This document shows positions 1 through 5,330 of a stretch of DNA of 5,336 bases, one piece after another. The notes under the pieces were generated by a model that was not told where the DNA came from, searched no databases, and worked only from the letters and a program-made list of their open reading frames with translations. This DNA comes from Phycisphaerae bacterium. Lineage in GTDB: Bacteria > Planctomycetota > Phycisphaerae > Sedimentisphaerales > Anaerobacaceae. How positions within the stretch are numbered: the first letter of the stretch is position 1; each line of letters starts with the position of its first letter. The DNA lies in assembly GCA_030609625.1 (NCBI GenBank), contig JAUWBX010000193.1, positions 1 through 5,336 of the forward strand, in the 5' to 3' direction. The position numbers and the translations under genes were made by a program.

Positions 1-894
1 ATCGGTGAGGTCGTTACGGATAAACTCAACGAGTACTTCCCGAAAATAATGGATATCGCCTTTACCCGATATATGGAGGAACAGTTCGATAAGATTGAAG
101 AGCAGCATCTGGACTGGCTCGTTGTTTTGAATGACTTCTACTGCCCGTTTAAGCAGAGCCTTGAGACGGCGCAGGCAGAGATGAAACACGCCAAAGCCGA
201 AATGACCCCCAGCGAATATGAATGCCCGAAGTGCGGCCAGCAGCTTGCTTATAGGTTCGGCAAAAACGGAATGTTCCTGAGTTGCTCAGCCTATCCAAAC
301 TGCCAATTTGCCTGCCCCTGTCCTAAAGACGCCACAATCATGAAAGAGGTCGTTGCTCCGAAAGAAAACATATATTTGCGAATGCCGATTGAGCGCGTTC
401 GAGCAGATGCGAAATACGGCGTAAAATTAGCCCAACAAGCATGGCGACAGCGGGAACCTGAGGAAGCTGCTAAATTTTTGGGGGAAATTGTCATCAAGCA
501 GAGCGAACATAAATGTCCCGTCTGTGGCAAACCGATGGTGCATAAAAACGGTCGGTTTGGTCCCTTCTTAGGATGCAGCGGCTATCCAGATTGCAAAACC
601 ATCCTCAATATCGACAAGCAAGGCAACGTCTTGCCGCCAAAGCCGCCGCCGGAACCCACCGGAATAAAGTGCTACAAATGCAAAGACGGCGAGCTGGTAA
701 TCAGGCAAAGCAAGAAAGGCCCTTTCTTAGGCTGCGGCAGGTTCCCAAAATGCAGAACCATAATCAGCATCAAGGAGCTGGACCATCTAAAGCAATTGCA
801 GTCAGCCGGACAATGGCCCCCTGAAACCTGGGAAGAAGCAGACGAAATCCTCGGAAGAAAAAAAGCCAAGGTGCCTGTAAAAATCAAGAAATAA
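1..894 (+). CDS. topA: DNA topoisomerase I, C-terminal part (5' end outside window)
   Basis: The reading frame is open from base 1 to the TAA at 892-894, so this is the last 297 codons of a longer gene. The first codons read GEVVTDKLNEYFPKIMDIAF, followed by FTRYMEEQFDKIEE, which matches the end of the type IA topoisomerase core (toprim and active-site Tyr domains lie upstream, outside the window). Three C-terminal topoisomerase zinc fingers follow, each CxxC...CxxxPxC or close to it: CPKC/CSAYPNC from about codon 75, CPVC/CSGYPDC from about codon 172 and CYKC/CGRFPKC from about codon 224. The protein ends in a Lys-rich tail. The family relaxes negatively supercoiled DNA by transient single-strand cleavage; the zinc fingers bind single-stranded DNA and help strand passage. 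All Cys ligands visible here are intact. The ATG at 49 is internal and is not the start. The gene converges on the pseudopilin operon, with 80 bp between the stops. Confidence 0.95.
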   Translation: MGEVVTDKLNEYFPKIMDIAFTRYMEEQFDKIEEQHLDWLVVLNDFYCPFKQSLETAQAEMKHAKAEMTPSEYECPKCGQQLAYRFGKNGMFLSCSAYPNCQFACPCPKDATIMKEVVAPKENIYLRMPIERVRADAKYGVKLAQQAWRQREPEEAAKFLGEIVIKQSEHKCPVCGKPMVHKNGRFGPFLGCSGYPDCKTILNIDKQGNVLPPKPPPEPTGIKCYKCKDGELVIRQSKKGPFLGCGRFPKCRTIISIKELDHLKQLQSAGQWPPETWEEADEILGRKKAKVPVKIKK

Positions 895-974
895 CGCAGT
901 GCTAAGTGAGCGCCGGCACATACAGAGAAAAATGCGGATTCCAAAAGACACTCTTTTCTGTCAAGCGCCTCTTT
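895..974. other. convergent intergenic spacer, topA / pseudopilin
   Basis: An 80-bp gap between two converging stop codons. The only symmetrical element I see is AAAAGA-CAC-TCTTTT, which is AT-rich with a 3-nt loop and no GC stem, so no convincing intrinsic terminator can be called for either gene. Confidence 0.5.
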
Positions 975-1838
975 TCAGTAATCCTTAAATCTTCTCATCC
1001 ATTGCGGCCAGTCGAACGGCTGGACATTGCCAACTTGGGTCCAGACCCCTGCCGTGTTGTACTCGCGATGCCACTTCAAAGTCCACAACTCCTTGAGGCC
1101 TATCTTTCTGACCGACCAATCCATAAAAGCACTGTTTACAAACCCATCATGTCGGTCGATGCAGAAACGTTTCACAGAACTGCCACCGACTCCTACCCCC
1201 CAGTCGCCATCATATTGCGGAGGCTGGTCAAAAGGTTCCGGACAACTTCCAAGCCAGGTGCAATCCAAAAACAGTGGTATATTACCCGCACCTTCGACAT
1301 TGGGACTTCTCCAGTTATTTACAGTCGGATGTGTCATAAATGTACTCACTTGGGACGGTGGATTATAGACCCAGGCATTTATACCATAGCTGCCGCAGTC
1401 GCCTTCCATCAGCCTATCGCCATCGCTTCTATTAAAGCAGCCCCAGGCCAAAAACTTTCCGCCCGATGGTTTCTGCGCGCCTTCGGGGACAGCGGGTTTT
1501 ACAGCCATAGGGCAGAGGCGTAGTTTGGGCTCCTTATAGCGCAGCCGCAGCGTGCTTATCCACATTGTACCATGTACACCGGCCTTGCTGAAATAACCGT
1601 TGTTATCGTCCGTGTACATCGAAAAGATAAGGACCCATTGATGAAGGTTTGCCTGACAGGCAACTGACTTCGCCTGCTTCTTGACACGCTGCAGTGCAGG
1701 CATCAATATCGCCATCAATAATGCGATGATGGCAATCACCACCAAAAGCTCTATTAATGTAAACCCCGTTAAAAATCTTCCCCTTTCCCGATTGGGAATT
1801 CCTATTTCTAACGGGGTAAACCCATTTCGTTTGCGCAT
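975..1838 (-). CDS. type II secretion/prepilin-type N-terminal cleavage domain protein (second gene of pair)
   Basis: A 287-residue pseudopilin-like protein. I prefer the ATG at 1838 to the in-frame ATG at 1877: it lies 11 bp after the upstream stop and has a GGTAAGG Shine-Dalgarno (1854-1848) 9 nt before it, whereas 1877 has no clear ribosome site and would overlap the upstream gene. The N-terminus has two prepilin-peptidase-like motifs, NGFTPLE at residues 5-11 and TGFTLIE at 24-30. Only the second is followed by the hydrophobic helix (LLVVIAIIALLMAILMPAL) that anchors pseudopilins in the inner membrane and packs them into the filament, so cleavage after Gly25 with Glu at +5 is the likely processing. 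The C-terminal part has DRHDGFVNSAFMDWSVRKIG, resembling the H...DG region of planctomycete DUF1559/pseudopilin-like proteins, then a Trp-rich tail. The extra motif comes from a 57-bp insertion. Substrate and filament partners are unknown. Confidence 0.85.
   Translation of the reverse strand: MRKRNGFTPLEIGIPNRERGRFLTGFTLIELLVVIAIIALLMAILMPALQRVKKQAKSVACQANLHQWVLIFSMYTDDNNGYFSKAGVHGTMWISTLRLRYKEPKLRLCPMAVKPAVPEGAQKPSGGKFLAWGCFNRSDGDRLMEGDCGSYGINAWVYNPPSQVSTFMTHPTVNNWRSPNVEGAGNIPLFLDCTWLGSCPEPFDQPPQYDGDWGVGVGGSSVKRFCIDRHDGFVNSAFMDWSVRKIGLKELWTLKWHREYNTAGVWTQVGNVQPFDWPQWMRRFKDY
1759..1823. repeat. in-frame palindromic insertion with 8-bp direct flanking repeats
   Basis: GTAAACCC occurs at 1759-1766 and again at 1816-1823, exactly 57 bp (19 codons) apart. 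The 49 bp between (1767-1815), with their edges, form an imperfect palindrome: arms CCCCGTTAAAAAT (1764-1776) and ATTTCTAACGGGG (1804-1816) match at 12 of 13 positions, with an inner hairpin TTCCC-GATT-GGGAA at 1785-1798. The neighbouring paralogue has an uninterrupted GGGTTTAC-GTTAATAGAGC (coding strand) at the same place, so this looks like an insertion that duplicated 8 bp of target and kept the frame. It encodes the segment PLEIGIPNRERGRFLT plus a second GFT. Similar in-frame palindromic elements are known in Rickettsia (RPE); relation to those is not implied. Confidence 0.75.
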
Positions 1839-1847
1839 GGCACTAAA

Positions 1848-1854
1848 CCTTACC
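1848..1854 (-). promoter_or_regulatory. Shine-Dalgarno deciding the start of the second pseudopilin
   Basis: The coding strand reads GGTAAGG, 9 nt before the ATG at 1838. It overlaps the TAA stop (1852-1850) of the upstream pseudopilin, an arrangement typical of translational coupling. It supports 1838 over 1877 as the start. Confidence 0.6.
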
Positions 1855-2635
1855 AATTCGGTATTGGTGGTCCGCATGGCCAGCTTAATACAAAAGTATT
1901 ACCAGCCGGATATGCTGAGACCTGTTCAACATGCGCATCCACAAACACCGCATTGGCAAAACCCTTATTCAGGTCCCCGCTCGGAGCTTTATGGTAGGTA
2001 GCGAAGCAATCAGTATTGCAAGGAGGTGTGGAACGTAAATTGTTGTCATTGATTCCTGCGCCGCTAAGGCCCGGAATAGACCACGGATTCTCCTCAGAGA
2101 AGAAAAACACACGTGCCGGATTCTTTACCTGGGACTCCTTCCGAACTTTCTCGTAGTTGGTACGAAATTGTGCAGGCACCGCACCCCATGCGTCGCCGTT
2201 GAGGTAGGAATTCATACAGTAACTATATTGAGGTTCGATGGGAATTGCCCTACCATCACACCTTGGGCAGCCTACCATTCTGGCAACAACGTAAAATTCG
2301 GGACACATGTGAACATCTTTTTGCTTCAGATAAGGCCAGAGTTGGCCGGCACGGTCCGGGTTATCTATAATGTTCTTGCTCGCATCGTGCCATCCACACC
2401 CGACGAAACCACCATCGTTGTAGAGCCAGGAGAATGAATAAGGAAAAGAGCCATCATTATCGTCTAAGTACATCCTCCCCGCCAGGCCGTACTGCTTCAG
2501 GTTGGACCTACAGATAATATTCCTTACCTGCTTTTTCGCCCGCTGCAGTGCCGGCATCAGTATCGCCATCAACAATGCAATAATGGCAATCACCACCAAA
2601 AGCTCTATTAACGTAAACCCATTTTGTTTGTGCAT
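1850..2635 (-). CDS. type II secretion/prepilin-type N-terminal cleavage domain protein (first gene of pair)
   Basis: A 261-residue pseudopilin-like protein. The ATG at 2635 is chosen because AAGGAG lies 7 nt upstream and gives the classic short leader MHKQNG before the prepilin-peptidase site G|FTLIE, with Glu at mature position +5. The upstream in-frame ATG at 2680 lacks such a site. Residues 7 to about 28 form the hydrophobic N-terminal helix (FTLIELLVVIAIIALLMAIL), followed by ALQRAKKQ and CRSNLKQYGLAGRMYLDDND, typical of planctomycete DUF1559-like pseudopilins. The C-terminal VFVDAHVEQVS fits the usual FxDGHV motif with Ala in place of Gly. The globular part has about ten Cys, including a CPRC pair, suggesting disulfides or metal binding outside the cytoplasm. 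It shares near-identical DNA over its first 100 bp with the downstream gene, so the two are paralogues, and the 11-bp gap implies co-transcription. Ligand and filament partners cannot be read from the sequence. Confidence 0.88.
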   Translation of the reverse strand: MHKQNGFTLIELLVVIAIIALLMAILMPALQRAKKQVRNIICRSNLKQYGLAGRMYLDDNDGSFPYSFSWLYNDGGFVGCGWHDASKNIIDNPDRAGQLWPYLKQKDVHMCPEFYVVARMVGCPRCDGRAIPIEPQYSYCMNSYLNGDAWGAVPAQFRTNYEKVRKESQVKNPARVFFFSEENPWSIPGLSGAGINDNNLRSTPPCNTDCFATYHKAPSGDLNKGFANAVFVDAHVEQVSAYPAGNTFVLSWPCGPPIPNW

Positions 2636-2642
2636 GATGGTT

Positions 2643-2648
2643 CTCCTT
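2643..2648 (-). promoter_or_regulatory. Shine-Dalgarno of the first pseudopilin
   Basis: The coding strand reads AAGGAG with 7 nt to the ATG at 2635. It is the strongest ribosome site in the window and fixes the start at 2635, giving the short MHKQNG leader. Confidence 0.75.
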
Positions 2649-2699
2649 CTTTTCAAAAGAATGTTTTTGCAAACCGACACTTAATTTATGGACTTTTGA

Positions 2700-2729
2700 A
2701 TATTAAATGGAACGTTACTATACAAACAA
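2700..2729 (-). promoter_or_regulatory. possible sigma70 promoter for the pseudopilin operon
   Basis: On the minus strand, TTGTTT (2729-2724), an 18-bp spacer and TAATAT (2705-2700) would start transcription about 55-60 nt before the first pseudopilin ATG. The region is AT-rich and other hexamer pairs could be drawn, so this is only a candidate. Confidence 0.3.
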
Positions 2730-2734
2730 GAACA

Positions 2735-2776
2735 GAAGTGTCATTCCCGCGAAAGGAAGTGTCATTCCCGCGAAAG
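2735..2776. repeat. 21-bp tandem duplication
   Basis: The 21-bp unit GAAGTGTCATTCCCGCGAAAG occurs twice without a gap (2735-2755 and 2756-2776) with identical sequence. The second copy is the left end of the complete palindromic element that follows, so its edge has been duplicated, probably by slippage or an incomplete second insertion. Confidence 0.85.
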
Positions 2777-2834
2777 CGGGAATCCAGCCATCTCATCAGT
2801 GTTTCCTGGACTCCTGCTTACGCAGGAGTGACAA
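2760..2834. repeat. dRS3-like palindromic repeat element (about 75 bp)
   Basis: The left part contains ATTCCCGC-GAAA-GCGGGAAT (2764-2783), a perfect 8-bp hairpin that fits ATTCCC-N8-GGGAAT, the consensus of the neisserial dRS3 repeat. The right part contains ACTCCTGC-TTAC-GCAGGAGT (2810-2829), also a perfect 8-bp hairpin. The two 28-bp ends (TGTCATTCC...TCCAG and CTGGA...TGACA) are inverted copies with 5 differences, giving a cruciform of the MITE or REPIN kind. Repeats of this family are found in many bacterial phyla and translate to spurious VIPAKAGIQ-type peptides. It lies between the divergent pseudopilin and groES promoters and encodes nothing. Confidence 0.8.
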
Positions 2835-2918
2835 TACGTTTGTTCCATTGTATATTCAAACATCAATAAGTGATGTACTCCATTGCTGAGCCAATCCGCC
2901 ATAATTATAACATAAAAA

Positions 2919-2946
2919 TTGCAAAACCGCCTTAAAAAAGTATAAT
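2919..2946 (+). promoter_or_regulatory. sigma70-type promoter of the groES-like gene
   Basis: TTGCAA (2919-2924), a 16-bp spacer and a perfect TATAAT (2941-2946) predict a start near 2953. This gives a leader of about 40 nt to the ATG at 2993 and places the other in-frame ATG (2951) at or before the start of the transcript, arguing against its use. Confidence 0.6.
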
Positions 2947-2992
2947 AATTATGGTATCTAAAAATAAATTGTTTTGCAGAGAGCTGGGCGAA

Positions 2993-3312
2993 ATGAATAA
3001 AAAAAACAAATTGAAACAAAGCCGCTTGAAATAATCGAGCCGGTAGGCAAACGTGTCCTGATTCGCAAAGACGAGGACAAAAAACAAACCAAAGGCGGTA
3101 TCCGACTGCCCGACAACATAGAAATCCCCACGATAACCGGCAGAATCATAACTATTTCCGCTGAGGTCGAAAACTCAACGGACATACCACTGCGTCAATA
3201 CGACAAGGTGCTGTTCAATCCCAAAGACGCCATTCCCGTCGATTTCGAAGGGGATAATCGCCTGTTTGTGGTCGAGGTCGAAAACGTAGTCGCTGTCTTT
3301 AGAAAATCATAA
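2993..3312 (+). CDS. groES: GroES-like 10-kDa co-chaperonin with a frame switch near its start
   Basis: The body from about 3007 to the TAA at 3310-3312 encodes a divergent GroES: EIIEPVGKRVLIRKDE (first beta strand), KGGIRLPDN (mobile-loop region), a GRIITIS strand, YDKVLF, and a C-terminal LFVVEVENVVAVFRK that matches the usual LLVMREDDILAVIE region. GroES caps the GroEL cage during folding; no groEL is in this window. The body frame has no ATG, GTG or TTG before its conserved part and meets a stop at 2998-3000. The only good start, ATG 2993, is in another frame and reaches TAA at 3032-3034. The two frames join at an A8 run (2999-3006): with a -1 shift there, or one extra A in the RNA, a 106-residue protein beginning MNKK and then QIETKPLEII results. 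I see a weak GAGAG ribosome site about 12 nt upstream. The cause may be programmed slippage, a sequencing or assembly indel, or true decay; the intact body argues against old decay. Confidence 0.75.
2999..3007 (+). other. A8 run with in-frame slippery heptamer A AAA AAC
   Basis: Reading from ATG 2993 the codons are ATG AAT AAA AAA AAC, so 3001-3007 is A AAA AAC in the X XXY YYZ register of -1 ribosomal frameshifting. The shift needed to enter the groES body is also -1. Runs of eight or more A are also prone to RNA polymerase slippage and to sequencing indels. I see no strong stem-loop just downstream and no clear upstream stimulatory Shine-Dalgarno. Confidence 0.55.
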
Positions 3313-3332
3313 AATCATTTTTATCCTTCGTA

Positions 3333-3351
3333 GTCCCGATTTTCTCGGGAC
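3333..3351. repeat. small GC hairpin after groES
   Basis: GTCCCGA-TTTTC-TCGGGAC is a perfect 7-bp stem 21 bp after the groES stop. No T-run follows on either strand, so it is not a standard intrinsic terminator; it may stabilise the 3' end or be a short repeat-family member. A second small palindrome, CGGCCATTGGCCG, lies at 3382-3394. Confidence 0.5.
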
Positions 3352-3433
3352 GGAGAACGGACCACAAATACGAACCCAAAACGGCCATTGGCCGGCAAGA
3401 ACAACACACGACAAGTAATCCTCAAATTCAAAC

Positions 3434-3462
3434 TTGGCGTTTTTGCAGTATTTTGGTATAAT
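3434..3462 (+). promoter_or_regulatory. extended -10 promoter of the exported MA-like protein gene
   Basis: TTGGCG (3434-3439), a 17-bp spacer and a perfect TATAAT (3457-3462) preceded by TGG, which makes an extended -10 (TGnTATAAT). Transcription would begin near 3469, about 87 nt before the ATG at 3556, so the palindrome at 3488-3541 would lie in the leader RNA. Confidence 0.6.
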
Positions 3463-3487
3463 TACTAAAGCATCTATTCTGCTGGCG

Positions 3488-3541
3488 TTGTGGCACGGGC
3501 TTCCAGCCCGTGAAATCACGGCCAAGATGGCCGTGCCACAA
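3488..3541. repeat. 54-bp double-hairpin palindrome (REPIN-like) in the 5' leader
   Basis: Outer arms TTGTGGCACGG (3488-3498) and CCGTGCCACAA (3531-3541) are perfect 11-bp inverted repeats. Within them are two perfect 8-bp hairpins, CACGGGCT-TCC-AGCCCGTG (3494-3512) and CACGGCCA-AGA-TGGCCGTG (3517-3535). The outer long stem and the two inner hairpins share bases, so they are alternative folds. The right arm ends 1 nt before the AGAAAGG ribosome-binding region of the next gene. The form resembles REPIN/BIME elements (paired REP hairpins). Confidence 0.75.
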
Positions 3542-3542
3542 G

Positions 3543-3549
3543 AAAGGTG
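3543..3549 (+). promoter_or_regulatory. Shine-Dalgarno of the MA-like protein gene
   Basis: AAAGGTG with 6 nt to ATG 3556. The GTG that begins at 3547 in the same frame lies within this site, so it is unlikely to be the start; 3556 also gives a clean signal peptide. Confidence 0.65.
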
Positions 3550-3555
3550 TTTATC

Positions 3556-5136
3556 ATGACTACAAAAAGGCTTTTCTGCATTGCGCTCATGCTTGTTTCG
3601 ACCTGCAAGTTATTTGCTGCGGACACGAACGCCTGGGAACAACTGAACCTAAGCTCTACCAGCATCACAGGGGCAACTGTTTATTATGAGAAATTGTTTG
3701 AGCCGAAACTGCCTATCTTTGAAAGGGAGTACAAAAAATTCCTTGTCGAAAAAGAAAGTGGCAAAGCAATCAACACCCAAAAAGACCAAATCATTGCTGA
3801 TATTAACCAAATCCTGGGGATAAGTAAGCCGGATACCGAGAAGCAGGATAAAATTTGGACAGAGCTTCTGGGTGCCTTTTCTATAGAAAAGACAACTTTT
3901 TATATTGTTAAGCAGGGCACGATAAAGAATTTGTTGCATGCGGGCGGTCAGCTTCCAAATTTCACCTATGACAAGGCCAGTGATAACGTAACCTACAACC
4001 CTGAATTCAAAATCGCAGGCATAAGCAAAGATGTACCTATCAAAGATTTCGAGTTTAGTTTTCCTATTGCCTCTGACAGAACCTTTGAAAAAGACGTTAG
4101 TCAGATTTTCCAAATCTTACAGGTCGCATTGGGCGGGAGTAAACCCTATCTCACTATTCACGAAGTCGTCGAAACAAGTTTACTAATGCGGGCCAAACCC
4201 ACAGACCCATACTGGCGATGGTTCAGTGATGGTTTTGCAAACGCGATAACTATCGAGATTTTGAAAAAGTACACCGGAACTGAAGATGCGAAAGAATTTG
4301 CCGAAGCATATGACGTAAACAAGTATAAGAAACTGGAAAAGGAAATCAACCTGCGTTACTGGATGGGATTGATTTTCTGTATAAAAACGCCATTGGAATA
4401 CGAAAGTGAGCTGCGAATGGCTCGATACACCTATGCGACCTATGAAGCGCAACGGCTGATTGAAAAACACGGCTTTGATTGTGTTCGCAAGATACTCGAC
4501 AAGGTGTGCACGAAAAAGTCCAGAACAGGACAGGACATTCTACAGGCCATAAAGCAAGTTACCGGCGAAGATATGCAGCAGCACCTTAACCATTACCAAA
4601 CCTTCAAAACCCGCAAAGAGGGCATGGCTGAATACACCGGCTTGTTCAATGCCGCATCAGATAAAAAAGATTATGAACAAATGCTTATCAATTTACTGCG
4701 TATGCTGGAATTGCAAGACAGCCAATTATCGCCGACCGGCCTGCGATATTACAAAGAAGCAGCCCTGTTGCTGTTTAAGCTGGGCCATGAAGAAGCAGGC
4801 GACGAAGCTATGCACAATTGTGTAGGGCTTTTCAAAAACAGCGGAATGCCCTCAGCCCATAATGCAGCTATGGAAACGTTCATAATTTATGCTTTCAACA
4901 CCAAAAATGCTAAAAAAGCCGAGAAAATAGCAGAAGAACTCCTGAATATCATGCCTGACCACTTGCTTTCTCTTACAGTCCAGATGGTTGTGCACGCTGA
5001 AGCTAAAAGACTCACTGAAGCTAAACAAATAGCAAAAAGAATTCTAAACTTAGATAAAAACGAACAATCAATTGCTTATAAGACTGCATCCTATGTCCTC
5101 GCAACTGACCCGAACCAGCAGGGACCGGACAAATAA
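3556..5136 (+). CDS. exported peptidase-MA-like protein with degenerate zinc motif and TPR-like C-terminus
   Basis: A 526-residue protein. Residues 1 to about 22 form a signal peptide (MTTKR, then a hydrophobic stretch ending CKLFAAD), so it is exported. The middle region resembles gluzincin 'peptidase MA-like' domains: TIHEVVETSL at about 200-209, WRWFSDGFANAI at about 220-231, where active members have HExxH and W(L/F)SEGxA, and then YEAQRLIEKHGFDCVRKILDKV...DILQAIKQVTGEDMQQHL, the typical helical end of the domain. Here the ligands are H202, E206 in place of His, and D225 in place of Glu, with the canonical 18-residue spacing kept; the catalytic Glu203 remains. It may bind another metal, have weak activity, or be a non-catalytic scaffold. 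Residues about 357-520 look like TPR-type helical repeats (MAEYTGLFNAASDKKDYEQM, AKKAEKIAEELLNIMPDHLL, LTEAKQIAKRILNLDKNEQS), suggesting protein binding. It has its own promoter, so it is probably monocistronic. Its target is unknown. Confidence 0.8.
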   Translation: MTTKRLFCIALMLVSTCKLFAADTNAWEQLNLSSTSITGATVYYEKLFEPKLPIFEREYKKFLVEKESGKAINTQKDQIIADINQILGISKPDTEKQDKIWTELLGAFSIEKTTFYIVKQGTIKNLLHAGGQLPNFTYDKASDNVTYNPEFKIAGISKDVPIKDFEFSFPIASDRTFEKDVSQIFQILQVALGGSKPYLTIHEVVETSLLMRAKPTDPYWRWFSDGFANAITIEILKKYTGTEDAKEFAEAYDVNKYKKLEKEINLRYWMGLIFCIKTPLEYESELRMARYTYATYEAQRLIEKHGFDCVRKILDKVCTKKSRTGQDILQAIKQVTGEDMQQHLNHYQTFKTRKEGMAEYTGLFNAASDKKDYEQMLINLLRMLELQDSQLSPTGLRYYKEAALLLFKLGHEEAGDEAMHNCVGLFKNSGMPSAHNAAMETFIIYAFNTKNAKKAEKIAEELLNIMPDHLLSLTVQMVVHAEAKRLTEAKQIAKRILNLDKNEQSIAYKTASYVLATDPNQQGPDK

Positions 5137-5243
5137 CCTCTAAAAATAGGGGGATAATTTCATAGAGTATGTGTAATGGAAAACTATATTCCAAAACCCA
5201 AATCCGAATATCGAATAGTGAAAAGTGCTTAAAGTGATAGGCT

Positions 5244-5295
5244 ATCAGGCCATCAGGTTACCAGGTAGTGGGCATCAGGTTATCAGAACATCAGG
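5244..5295. repeat. degenerate ATCAGG repeat cluster
   Basis: ATCAGG occurs at 5244, 5252, 5274 and 5290, with ATCAG at 5282 and a related ACCAGG at 5260. Spacing is irregular (8, 22, 8, 8), so this is a degenerate short-period array and not a CRISPR. It could be a low-complexity intergenic repeat or a set of binding sites; nothing in the window decides this. Confidence 0.55.
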
Positions 5296-5307
5296 CTCGT
5301 TTTTCCA

Positions 5308-5330
5308 CCGTAAGGTGTCCTGCGGACTGA
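5308..5330. repeat. pair of small hairpins at the window edge
   Basis: CACC-GTAA-GGTG (5308-5319) is followed closely by GTCC-TGC-GGAC, with overlapping bases. The pair may be the left part of a longer palindromic repeat cut by the window end; the stems alone are short (4 bp). Confidence 0.3.

Noticed and set aside
906..1523. 205-codon open frame on the plus strand
   Set aside because: It lies antisense to the well-supported pseudopilin at 975-1838, lacks a ribosome site and shows no recognisable domain.
1839..1877. N-terminal extension of the second pseudopilin from ATG 1877
   Set aside because: It would overlap the upstream gene, has no Shine-Dalgarno, and would lengthen an already long leader; ATG 1838 has a good ribosome site.
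2624..2889. Plus-strand frames giving VIPAKAGIQ and FPRKRESS-type peptides
   Set aside because: These are translations of the palindromic repeat; such peptides recur as spurious ORFs wherever this repeat family is present.
2951..2992. Alternative upstream start (ATG 2951) for the groES leader frame
   Set aside because: It lies 5 bp after the -10 hexamer, at or before the predicted transcription start, and is in the same frame as ATG 2993, so it does not solve the frame problem.
2762..3185. Minus-strand frames across the repeat, the groES promoter and groES
   Set aside because: They overlap the promoter and the conserved GroES coding region in antisense, and have no start context or recognisable motif.
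4158..4470. Minus-strand frames inside the MA-like protein gene
   Set aside because: They are antisense shadows of a coherent 526-codon gene with signal peptide and recognisable domain.
5137..5160. Intrinsic terminator after the MA-like protein gene
   Set aside because: The stem is 6 bp with a wobble pair and the following T content is too low.
5244..5295. Possible CRISPR array from repeated ATCAGG
   Set aside because: Units are only 6 bp with 2- to 16-bp gaps; there are no repeat-length units, spacers or cas genes.
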